A stretch of DNA of 21,635 nucleotides. Source: Zoopage sp. CT-All (lineage: Eukaryota; Zoopagomycota; Zoopagomycetes; Zoopagales; Zoopagaceae). The stretch spans positions 1-21,635 of the forward strand of contig QZWS01000149.1 of the NCBI GenBank assembly GCA_004114245.1, given 5' to 3'. Positions within the stretch are counted from its first letter, which is position 1, and each line of letters begins with the position of its first letter. Below, one piece after another: positions 8,245 to 16,479 of the stretch. The notes below the pieces were generated by a model. The model made no database searches. It worked only from the letters and a program-made list of their open reading frames with translations, and was not told where the DNA came from. Made by a program: the position numbers and the translations under genes.

Positions 8245-9288
8245 ATGAAGGCTCCGGCGCCCGCGCTAATGCACGACTTGGCTGCGTTCCGGCGGCTACA
8301 CCGACGCATACGCATCCACACGCCAATGCACATATCCACCGCCGACGCGCTGGGTGCCCGCTCGGTGCCATACACGCTTTTCGCCGCCTCACAGCCCCCG
8401 CTGCTATCCCCAACGCCCAACTTCTTCACCGCATACAGGGATGACCAGACGCCGCAGCTGAACAAGCCCGTGGGTCTATGCCTGCATAAATGCTGGATAT
8501 CGGGCCATGTGTTTGCCTCGGGCGTCTCGTCGCACATGTCTAGGCGGAGCGGCGATGACCTTCCCGATATGGCATGGCTGTGTCCTTCGCGGCCCGGATA
8601 CATTGGGGCGGCGCGCGTCACGCGAATAGGGCACGAGATCGACCGTATCGCGCGTATCCTTGATCTGCTGAGAATCGGGTCGTTGGATGTGGTGGTTGCA
8701 AGGGGCGTTGCCGCTGTTCCCGCGCTCGAGTTTACGCGGCATTTTCCGGATCGCGTCAAGCGATTGGTCATAGTAGACGGCGTCGTAAGGAGATTGCCGT
8801 CGGTTTGGAAGGACCCGGGGCGCTGGGCACGAGAGCTCGTTTGGTATGGGTCGGATTTCGGCACACTCAAGGCGTATCGTGAGCGCTCTCTGGCTGCCAC
8901 GGACGGCGGCGCAGCGGATGCGATTATACCGAGTGAGATTTATCGACACTCCGAGGCCGTTATGGTGGAATCGTCGTTGCGGCGGCCGGGGCTTGCCACG
9001 GACCTGATCCGGCTGTCCCGGCTCCCGCTCACGCCTTATTACCGCGATGTCGAGTGTCCTGTCAGCATCATAGTGACTCCGTCGGCACAGTCTGATCATG
9101 GTGGAATTGAGAGTGGGGCAAGAATACGGGAGCAGGCAGATTGGTTGGCCAAAGATGTGGCCAGATCGGAGGTGATTGTTATGGAGCGCATGCTATCCGA
9201 GGGCAGAATTGGGGAGGAGTGGAGACTGGCGGGCGTTATCACCGATTGCATACAAGGACGTAGAGGATTTGCCTCCAATGTATATTAA
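8245..9288 (+). CDS. Alpha/beta-hydrolase-fold protein with degenerate catalytic site
   Basis: A 347-aa single-exon frame from the ATG at 8245 (8269 is an alternative); the frame is open further upstream but overlaps COX12 there. Around residues 112-121 it has LCPSRPGYIG, the strand-turn of alpha/beta hydrolases of the PSRPGYxGT type, then helix-rich IDRIARILDLLRI. The nucleophile elbow expected as VVGxSxGG reads VVARGVAAVPALEF (about 149-163): the Ser position is Gly154 and flanking Gly are Ala. HFPDRVKRLVIVDGV follows as in the family. The usual HG oxyanion motif near residue 81 reads HKCW, and no catalytic His is obvious after IIVTPSAQSDHGG near the C-terminus. I infer a pseudoenzyme or a strongly diverged hydrolase. 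It starts 76 bp after COX12 on the same strand, and its stop overlaps the TPT1 stop. Confidence 0.65.
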   Translation: MKAPAPALMHDLAAFRRLHRRIRIHTPMHISTADALGARSVPYTLFAASQPPLLSPTPNFFTAYRDDQTPQLNKPVGLCLHKCWISGHVFASGVSSHMSRRSGDDLPDMAWLCPSRPGYIGAARVTRIGHEIDRIARILDLLRIGSLDVVVARGVAAVPALEFTRHFPDRVKRLVIVDGVVRRLPSVWKDPGRWARELVWYGSDFGTLKAYRERSLAATDGGAADAIIPSEIYRHSEAVMVESSLRRPGLATDLIRLSRLPLTPYYRDVECPVSIIVTPSAQSDHGGIESGARIREQADWLAKDVARSEVIVMERMLSEGRIGEEWRLAGVITDCIQGRRGFASNVY

Positions 9289-10166
9289 CTGTCTGTTTTG
9301 GCGCTAACTGCTCTCGGTTTTGGCGGCTTGCGTTGCGGCTGATTTGCCGCAGAAGAAGCAAGCATGGTCAGTCCAATATCCGTTAAAGTTCCGTCGCGCA
9401 ACAGTTCCCTCTTGTCACCAAACCGCTCCACAATCGAGCCAAAGCATGCCTTGGGCAGGCAGCCTTTCGACTCTCCGGGCGAGCAAATACCCGCCGAGAG
9501 GATGACGCCATTTGCACTGCGGTAGAACTCGGCGCCAGCAGCCATCGCCCGCGCCGTATGAAGATATACCAAGAGGTCGCAATCCTTCCGCATCCCACTA
9601 ATGACTTCGGACCGGCCGCGATCGGCTGGAATGTCAGTGGCCATATGGATGTGTTGGCGGGACATTGGCAACAGGCCTTGGTTGACAATGCCAGCGAAAT
9701 TCCGCAAGTAAGTCCCGTGCACAACCACCAAAGGGACCGTGGCGGCATCCAGACGCGTCAGCAGAGCGGCCGTGTCCGTGATTGACGCAAGGCTATGGCC
9801 CTGGTTTGCGCGAATCCACCATCGCGAAGCATCCGTCTGCGCCGCCTCGTCCCCTGCCTCGTCCCCGAGACCGGGCTCATCAGAGGTTGGCAGCGATCGA
9901 ACAAGCCTGAAGCGCTGCTTGTCGTTCTCGGCAACGACTTTGCGCACGTCCTCGAGCGTGAACCCGCGAATGCGAGGCGCGGCGAGGATGTCCGAGACCC
10001 GAGCGAAGCCGTCGGCACGCATCGGAATGCGCTCCTTGACAGCAGCGTGGCGCAGAATGTACGCCAGAGCTTTTGAGAGCTTTACGTCGCGAGCAACAGA
10101 CGCATTGGTGTGCTTGGCCGACGAGGCTTGGGTGGATGTCATGAAGGACGCTGGGCGACGAGTCAT
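9285..10166 (-). CDS. TPT1: tRNA 2'-phosphotransferase
   Basis: Tpt1 removes the 2'-phosphate left at the tRNA splice junction by fungal/plant-type ligation, using NAD+ and releasing ADP-ribose 1'',2''-cyclic phosphate. The frame is intronless, 293 aa. Family landmarks in order: LSKALAYILRH (R39, H40), the winged-helix-like GFARVSDIL region, WWIRANQGHS (about 116-124, R119), VVHGTY (H150), MSRQHIHMA (R170, H172, H174) and the C-terminal NGVILSAG. These include the Arg/His residues that bind NAD+ and the phosphate. The C-terminal 25 residues are a basic, Pro-rich tail. The ATG at 10166 is chosen; Met9 (10142) is possible. The 3' end overlaps the convergent hydrolase gene by 4 bp. Confidence 0.93.
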   Translation of the reverse strand: MTRRPASFMTSTQASSAKHTNASVARDVKLSKALAYILRHAAVKERIPMRADGFARVSDILAAPRIRGFTLEDVRKVVAENDKQRFRLVRSLPTSDEPGLGDEAGDEAAQTDASRWWIRANQGHSLASITDTAALLTRLDAATVPLVVVHGTYLRNFAGIVNQGLLPMSRQHIHMATDIPADRGRSEVISGMRKDCDLLVYLHTARAMAAGAEFYRSANGVILSAGICSPGESKGCLPKACFGSIVERFGDKRELLRDGTLTDIGLTMLASSAANQPQRKPPKPRAVSAKTDS

Positions 10167-10376
10167 CCAACGAACAAAGCCTCACTTGCATTCAAGCACC
10201 TCCAGGCAGAGTCTCGTCTGCGGCCCGATTGCTAAACATGCCGGGTGGCGCTCTGCTAGGCTGCTCGTTTCTCAGCCATTCTCCCCGGCGCCAAGTGCCG
10301 GAAAGCGCTCCGCTCTTCGTCCCAACGACCCAACGCTCTAGGTCGACTGTGATTGATTCGACTTCTTCCGGCGACG

Positions 10377-10923
10377 ATGGACTTGATCGCCGCGCATATC
10401 CGCGACATCCAGGAGCATCAAACCGCGCTTGGTAATCCCACCGACTCTATCCGCTATCCTCTCATGCTCATGCCCATGCCCATGCCACAAAGAGAGCAGT
10501 ATGGTGGTGTATAAGACCCGGCTTGGGACCGCAGAGGCTGAAAAGGCGGCAAAAACTGCTCAAGTCGTCGACATGCGCCTGCAGGTCATCGCCTTCCGAG
10601 CCAACACCATGGACTGCTTGCATCTCTGTTCGCTCATTGAGGAGTGCATGCTTCTCGGCGCAGATATACCCATGTCAAGAGACAGCATACATCAATTTAT
10701 ACTAAAATCGCAGCAGTGGCGTGCGGAGCTCAAGCTTCGCGAGCAGCTGCTGGAGCTTGACGAGAGGCTGCTGGAGACAATGCGCAACAGGACAGAGCAG
10801 CTGTTGTCGCATCTAACAGCCATAGAAACTGTGGCTGTCAAGGTCAAGGACTTGGTGGATCATTTATTATGCACGAATGCGCTGCGGGAGCTGCCGTTCA
10901 ACGGTTCGGATAACCTGCTGTGA
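10377..10923 (+). CDS. Small coiled-coil protein, unknown function
   Basis: The second exon is clear: from about 10493 to the TGA at 10921-10923, rich in Leu/Glu/Lys/Arg heptads (e.g. LREQLLELDERLLETMRNR), so largely coiled coil. Upstream, an ATG at 10377 starts MDLIAAHIRDIQEHQTAL in another frame. I join them by a 61-nt intron 10432-10492 (donor GTAATC, acceptor AAAG|AG), giving 161 aa. Alternatives are a start at the in-frame ATG 10501, or a 31-nt intron after the Met-Pro repeat. I do not recognise a family; the size and helices fit a small subunit of a larger complex. Its ATG is 210 bp from the divergent TPT1 start and its stop abuts the stop of the next gene. Confidence 0.55.
10463..10486 (+). 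repeat. CATGCC hexanucleotide repeat
   Basis: Four tandem 6-nt units (CATGCT then three CATGCC). In my model they lie inside the intron of the coiled-coil gene; if exonic, they would encode a Met-Pro run. Confidence 0.8.
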
Positions 10924-10926
10924 TCA
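10921..10926. other. Abutting convergent stop codons (TGATCA)
   Basis: The coiled-coil gene ends with TGA at 10921-10923 on the plus strand, and the next gene ends with TGA on the minus strand at 10926-10924. There is no base between them, so each 3' UTR must lie inside the other gene. Confidence 0.6.
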
Positions 10927-12476
10927 TGGGTGGGTGATATGCGTGTATTGCTGTAAATGCTCCAGTACCCTATGCGCAAGTTGTGCGTCGCGTTCTTGTT
11001 CACTGATTTCTTGCGCTCTCTCCAGCTCCAATTCTCGATCGCATTCCTCAGCATCGCTGTCCTCGGACCTCCCATCGTCTGTTTCGCTGGCAGTGCTGTT
11101 TGAATTCTCGGAGACACCAGACTCGTCGTCTTCGATAGTAACGTCTGCGCTATCCTCCACTTCCACGCCAAACTCGCGCGACCATGCTGCCGTTTTCCCC
11201 GTCCGGGATACATGCAGCTTGCCAATATCCAATGCAGCTAGCACGTCATCCTCCATCACCTGGACAAGTCATTCCAACGCACAAGACGACACCAAGCTAC
11301 GTACATGAATATCGGTCGTCGATGCCTTGCTGAGACGTCGTCGCTCGCATGCGATGGCAATGACTTCATCCACTCGTCGGTGGAGCCAGTCGCTCACGGC
11401 ACCGACAAGTCCCACACAGGCAGCGAGCGTAATCTGCACAGGCTTCTCATGATCCTTGTACCACAAACTATTGGCCAAGAGAGTCTTAGCATGGCAATTC
11501 TAGATCCTATTCAGACATACCTCTGAGAGAGCGCCAGCGCATTGCGCCAATTGACGATGCCGAGCAGCGCAATCATATTCACATCTACTGGCCTGCCTAG
11601 CTCTTTCTCAAGCAACTCCATCGACGGCGCCGTATCGGCCAGCTGTGCGTAATACTCGTCCTCCTCGGCGGCACATCTCGCACTGTACGCCTCTTCGCGG
11701 TCCAACTCTGCCTGCGAGGCGATACGAGCAGTGGGAAAGGCCGAAATAGACCGTCTCACCGATACTAGTCGCACCAAGGCTGGATTGTCAGACTGTAGCA
11801 GCTCCTTGACAGCCGAGTGGTATTGGGATAAGGCTTTGACACAGTCGACAGCAGGAACGTCGCAAGAGTTGTGCATGCGCCGACATAGTGCGCCAAGTAT
11901 CACTGGCGGAATCCGGGCGCTGCCCACCCCGCGAGCAGCGTCTACATCACCCGCATCATCATTGGCGATGAATTGGGCTATATGCCGACGGAAATTAACG
12001 CGGTCGAGATGCTGCAGTAGTACTTCGCGAATCGCTGCGTTCCAGCTGGCACCGGCACTGGCCGTATCCTTTGAAGCAGGCGGTGGCAACACCAATAATA
12101 CTCGTTCATCGCCACTCTCCACCATATCCATGCAGTTGCCGTGGCATACATTTCGACCACCATCGTGTGCCACCACATCAAGTTGCATCGAGGCCGGCAC
12201 TGACGCAGGCAACGTGCCTATCAAATCCTCGTCCTGCGAATCGTCGGAAACCACCAAGCGCCGTGACTTCATCACCTTCCGCGTGCTTTTGCCGGAACCG
12301 TCGTCATCGTCGAATCGCAGGAGGCTGTGGTCCAGCCGAAGTATATCATATTCTTCGTCATCGTCTGCCGCCCGCTTCCGCGACCGATGGCCAGCATCCG
12401 ACAAGGCGATGCCGTTGTCCGAGTCATCGATGAGGTAGAGGAGGGATGGCGACGAGCTGTCGCTGCCATCGGACAT
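10924..12476 (-). CDS. Acidic nuclear protein with histone-fold-like segment, possibly Rrn5-like
   Basis: Three exons: 12476-11521, 11467-11305 and 11259-10924, total 484 aa. The first intron has a perfect GTATGT donor; both introns keep frame. The N-terminus is Ser/Asp-rich with DDDEEYD and a basic RKVMKSRR patch, suggesting nuclear location. The middle (about 140-300) is helical. Around residues 320-390 a segment (AACVGLVGAVSDWLHRRVDEV, then CERRRLSKASTTDIHVMEDDVLAALD) has the helix-loop pattern of a histone fold, ending in the xVxxxDVxxAL motif. An acidic tail follows (EDSADVTIEDDESG, SEDSDAEECDRE). This order fits, from memory, fungal Rrn5-type subunits of the RNA polymerase I upstream activation factor, but the SANT/Myb part is not clear, so the assignment is tentative. 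A generic histone-fold transcription factor is the alternative. Confidence 0.55.
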
Positions 12477-12687
12477 CTGAAACGAAGGAGGGTTGTGACT
12501 GCCCTTGTGCTCATTCCTCTCCCAGCCAAGCGCCTTGCCGGTCGTGCAAGACTCGGCAGCACGAAGGCTTCAGCGTAACAGCCCCGCCGCTGGATCGACA
12601 CAGCCATCGGCAGGCTCGTGCGACTGGGGCGGCGATCACACGCACAAATCATCGGCCCATTCTACCTCTCACCACTTCCCCGACCAT
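12477..12687. promoter_or_regulatory. Divergent intergenic region
   Basis: This 211-bp gap separates the divergent starts at 12476 (minus) and 12688 (plus). An in-frame ATG at 12505 would shorten it to 28 bp, but the extra 61 residues look like translated leader (Ser/His-rich, no domain). Confidence 0.4.
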
Positions 12688-14031
12688 ATGTCCCCGCCAG
12701 CCCTGCCCCCCGTAAACGGATACGCCAGCATGCGTCAGAAGCGGTCTCGGTTCCGATTCCTGCCCGCTGCATCTCACAAAGCGCCCGTTGCTGTGGATGC
12801 TGCCGGCGACGAGAAGACTAAAGGCGTCGCTCGGATGCTCGCTCCTGGCGTTGACGCTGCACGGTATTTTGACACCACGGTGCGCGCCAAGACCAGAAAG
12901 CAGAGGGGGAGGATTGGCGGCACATCTCCCAAGGCGGAGTCTGGCGAGAAGAACGAGTCGGAGACGATGACCGAATCGACAGGAAAAATGCTGCGTGCAC
13001 TGCACGCCGTTCATGCGGCGTACAATGGCATCCTGTCATCCGCCGCAGAAGCCGAGCTTTTTAACGATGCCGCTTTGGCTCAGACAGTAAGCAGCAAAAG
13101 CTCGATGGAATCAACATCGCCCGTTGGATCACGACGCAGGTCCTCGACCGAGGTATCAAGGACATCATTCTCAGCCTCGCGCAACACCACCGCCGACCTC
13201 CCCATTGCATACAATCAGCTATTGGTGAATGTGACACGGTTGCTGCAACGGGATCCAAAGCGGTTGCCCTCGCTCGCAATGAAGCTTCAGTCATTGCCAG
13301 ATCCAAATCCACCCATTTCGCTTACCTCGTCGTCCCCAGTCTCTGATAATGATCCTTCGCCGACAGCCAATACTATGGGCGCTGCGTCGTCTCAGCCCCC
13401 GACATCGTTTTTCGCACGATGGATCTTGCCCCGGGGAACCGTGGTCATTCCCTCCAGACGGCAGTACCCACCACTAACCGATGCGACGTTTGCGGCATCC
13501 ACACAGCCACCCATCCCTTCTGCTCCATCCTCCACTTCCCACGTCACCACATACGTCCTCCCTCCCCCCATCCTCGCACCACCCCGTGACCTTGTCTCGA
13601 TCCGCACCCACTGGTGGGGCTATGAAATATTCTTGCCACGCTCCGTAGCCACATCACTGCTCTCGTCCATGTCTTCGGTCGAGTCGGTCACTGGCTCGCT
13701 GGCGGTAATTGCCATTGGGCCGTTTGCTCCTGTTCGACCCGTTCTCGGCGTGGTTGCAGGATACATGCGTATGGAGAAGGATCAGATTCGCGTGGCCAAT
13801 GGGACTGCCGGTGGTGACGGGGTCGTGTTGATGGGTATTTGGGTGGCGCCCATGATTGTTGGCGCTCGTGCCTGGATGGCTGACACGACTGCCCCAAGCG
13901 GTGTCCCTCGGCAAGCTGCGGGCGTGCCAATCAAAAAGATGGCACCGGATCACAAGGCTGTAGGGGTTGTGGGTCAGTCGCCGAGAAAAAGTGGGTTCGT
14001 TTTGTTGCCGGGAATATCGGCGGGTGTATAA
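12688..14031 (+). CDS. Conserved-looking fungal protein of unknown function
   Basis: A single-exon frame of 447 aa from the ATG at 12688 (508 aa from 12505; ATG 12730 is also possible). The N-terminal half is basic and Ser/Thr/Pro-rich and probably disordered, with a helical stretch LRALHAVHAAYNGIL. The C-terminal part (about 310-405) is more ordered: HWWGYEIFLP, then hydrophobic SLAVIAIGPFAPVRPVLGVV and GVVLMGIWVAPMIVGARAW. From memory this resembles a domain of uncharacterised fungal proteins with the pattern WWGYExxLP ... GNGVVLxxTWLLPxxLxPRAW; no function is known to me. A weak membrane association through the hydrophobic segment is possible. It ends 210 bp from the convergent kinase gene. 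Confidence 0.7.
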   Translation: MSPPALPPVNGYASMRQKRSRFRFLPAASHKAPVAVDAAGDEKTKGVARMLAPGVDAARYFDTTVRAKTRKQRGRIGGTSPKAESGEKNESETMTESTGKMLRALHAVHAAYNGILSSAAEAELFNDAALAQTVSSKSSMESTSPVGSRRRSSTEVSRTSFSASRNTTADLPIAYNQLLVNVTRLLQRDPKRLPSLAMKLQSLPDPNPPISLTSSSPVSDNDPSPTANTMGAASSQPPTSFFARWILPRGTVVIPSRRQYPPLTDATFAASTQPPIPSAPSSTSHVTTYVLPPPILAPPRDLVSIRTHWWGYEIFLPRSVATSLLSSMSSVESVTGSLAVIAIGPFAPVRPVLGVVAGYMRMEKDQIRVANGTAGGDGVVLMGIWVAPMIVGARAWMADTTAPSGVPRQAAGVPIKKMAPDHKAVGVVGQSPRKSGFVLLPGISAGV

Positions 14032-14241
14032 CTACGCTAATGGGTATGCAAAGTTTGATTTAAATATAGTGTGCCAAGTTTAAGTGACCGGCATACTGGC
14101 CACTGCATATTTGCTCCGCAGCAAGAGGGGCCCGCGGTCACCATAGTTGGCTCTTTGCAATCGTCATTAACTAACTAAAGCTCGAGCTGTGATGATTGAA
14201 GTATCGAGGTTCATGGACAAGAATGATGATTCCTAGCTGGG

Positions 14242-16428
14242 TCAGCACTTCCAGGAACAAGTCTCGATCACCTTGAGCTTGTCCAACGTCATGCGCTTAG
14301 ACGGATCAATGCACAGCAGTGATTGCACCACATTGCGTGTCGGCCTGTGCTCAATAGCGTCGTCTGGAATTGGAATACTTTCGGTTGCCAGGGCGTTCAT
14401 CCACTCGGCCTTCTCGATGTCCGTCGCCGTTTCCGGGTCAGCCAGTCCAGGCCAAAAGCAATCTGTGGCACTTGACAGCCATTGCAGAACGCGTCCGACC
14501 GCAAACATGTCCACCGGAAAGTCGGCCTTGCAAATGCGGCCGCTGAGCATACACGCAAACGTCTCTGGAGCAGCATATTCGAGCGTGCCTCGAGGCATGT
14601 CCTCGCTGAATGCACACGATGAGTCGAAATCAATGAGTTTCCAGCGCTCGACGTCATCCTCATCGTGGAAGTACATAATGTTGGCCGGTTTGATATCTGC
14701 TGAAACTATGCCCTAAGATCAATATCCAGGCAATCAGCTAGGTGCATCCCACCGATATCAGCAGCGTGAAGTGCAGCCAAGCCATCCAAGACATCCTAGG
14801 GCGCATTGTGGCGGTCAATTAAATGGGCCTGTTACCTCCATAATCAACTTGGTGTGGGTGAGCTTCAACGGCCTCCGGAATCTCGCATGCTCGTGCAAAG
14901 AATACTGCCCTGCAGCGGTGACGGCCACGGCGAACGGGAACCATTCGGCATTTTCATCTTGCTCAAATGCCTCGAAAAGCGGCACGATGTTCTACCAAGC
15001 GTCGGATGAGGGCCGGCTGATTGAAAGCAAAACGCACTGGATGTCTGACCTCGCGCAGCGTCTTGCATTCTCTTATGAATGCTTCCTGGTCTTTGAAGAA
15101 CTTCATTACCACATTGCGACTGGAATCAACGTCGGTCGCGCGCCAGACAAACCCACCGCTGCCACCGCGACCAGCCTGCGTCTCGAGACGAAACTGGCCG
15201 GCGAGAACGCGCTTTTCGACAAAAAGCCGATCAGGGTCAAAGCCGATGGTGGAAAAGTCAGCAAAGTAGGTATCGGCAGACCATGAGCTTTCCGATCGTT
15301 GCTCTACACCGTCAACTTTGGCAAGCGTGAAATCATCGGCACAATATTGTTCGACCAACTGAAGTCTAGTACGAGCTGCTGGCTCACGCTGTAAGAGCCC
15401 AAGTAACACTGAGCGTGTCTCGAGATGATTGATCTCTTCGGGTGTGAATATGCACAGCGGTTTGTCTTCCCGAAGGATGTACTTGATCTTATCGTATCGA
15501 TTCGCTCGCAACCCACCCTCTAGCTCTGGAAAAAAGCGTGTGCGGCCTAGCAAGCAGAACTGCATGACGCGACCGAGACAGAATAGATCGAGGGCTGGAT
15601 GACTGTTCATGGGCTGGCCTGAGAGCAGGGCACGGGCGCCACTAGGATCTGTGTACTCGAGATAGAATGGCATATAAGGTTCACCGACACTATGCTTGTT
15701 AACAGTGCACGCGCTAGTGGAGCAGACGTACTGGCACGAGTAGGCAAAGTTGGTCAGCTTCCATTTCAGCCGACCGGTGCTGGAATTGCGGAAGAGATGG
15801 ATGCTCATGGGGTGGATTGCATTGTGGACTGCAATCCGTCAGTAAAGTCGAGCACACACATTCCGCACCGATGCGGTTTGATTTGAGAAACACCAATGCA
15901 GGCACAATATTCTGATGACAATCTAGCGCAATGAATGGGCGAAACAGCCTACCCTGAGCACGGCGCGGGTTTCTCGAACTGACCACCTGAGCGGCTCAAC
16001 ATCTCCAGATACAAAGAACGACTCTAACGATCGTTCGCTCATTTCATGCAGAATAATTGGGCATGGATGGAAGAATTCGTCGGGTTCGGCCTCCGAGGCC
16101 ATGTATAAATGGACGATATTCTAATGCGCAAAGTAGTGGGGCATCGCGCGAACCGACGATTTACTGGATGCTGCAGCATTAGTGCTCGAACTTCTTTTGC
16201 GTAATTCTGCCGTTTTAAGTAAATTTTGAGCTTATATACCGTTGAAGAAGCCGGGTTTGCGACGGAATTCCGACAATCGCGAACAGTGGCCTCATAGGTG
16301 CCATTCCTCATCCCAGCGGCCGAAAGCACCGTAAAACGACGACTGACGAGCTTGTCGTTGGTGGCAAGCGGATCGACGGACGAGCATTGCTTGGAGCTGC
16401 GACCGAACGAGCTGAGCCAGCTCGACAT
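14242..16428 (-). CDS. Tandem pseudokinase-kinase protein
   Basis: Seven exons: 16428-16165, 16120-15953, 15911-15869, 15828-15038, 14991-14836, 14795-14753 and 14699-14242; 640 aa. Domain 1 (about 30-345) keeps the beta3 Lys (VYKLKIY, K66/K68), alphaC Glu (E79) and HPNIV, but HRD reads HNA (160-162), the catalytic-loop Lys and Asn are His and Ser (HPMS), and DFG reads NFA (185-187). It is therefore a pseudokinase. Domain 2 (about 370-640) has a Gly loop GRGGSGGFVW (378-387), Lys401, Glu412, HPNIV again, the catalytic DIKPAN (D490, K492, N495), DFD (512-514) in place of DFG, and YAAPE (530-534). It is probably active or nucleotide-binding. The exon 6/7 junction inside the catalytic loop is uncertain: the canonical GT-AG intron 14700-14752 gives ADIADIKPAN, two residues shorter than usual, whereas acceptor 14712 would give GIVSADIKPAN but has no GT donor in phase. 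The start is 51 bp from the divergent HAUS3-like gene. Confidence 0.85.
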
Positions 16429-16479
16429 GGCGCGATGTAGAGTAATTCTCAGCCAATTTTGTTCAAGCGTCGCTCATCC
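16429..16479. promoter_or_regulatory. 51-bp bidirectional promoter
   Basis: This is all the DNA between the ATG of the tandem kinase (16428, minus) and that of the HAUS3-like gene (16480, plus). A CCAAT motif lies at 16453-16457. No TATA box is visible. Confidence 0.45.

Noticed and set aside
7995-8900. A 301-codon antisense frame
   Set aside because: It is the shadow of the hydrolase and COX12 frames in GC-rich DNA, with no recognisable domain and Arg/Ser-rich low-complexity composition.
7735-9288. A 517-codon open frame covering COX12 and the hydrolase-like gene
   Set aside because: The first 170 codons lie in a different frame over the clear COX12 gene and are Pro/Arg/Ser-rich by composition; only the part from 8245 shows family features.
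11731-12438. Plus-strand 235-codon frame opposite the Rrn5-like gene
   Set aside because: Ser/Arg-rich complement of the Asp/Ser-rich sense exon; the sense strand has consistent splice junctions and a histone-fold-like pattern.
14771-15286. Plus-strand 171-codon frame inside the tandem kinase
   Set aside because: The minus strand here encodes conserved kinase motifs across three splice junctions.
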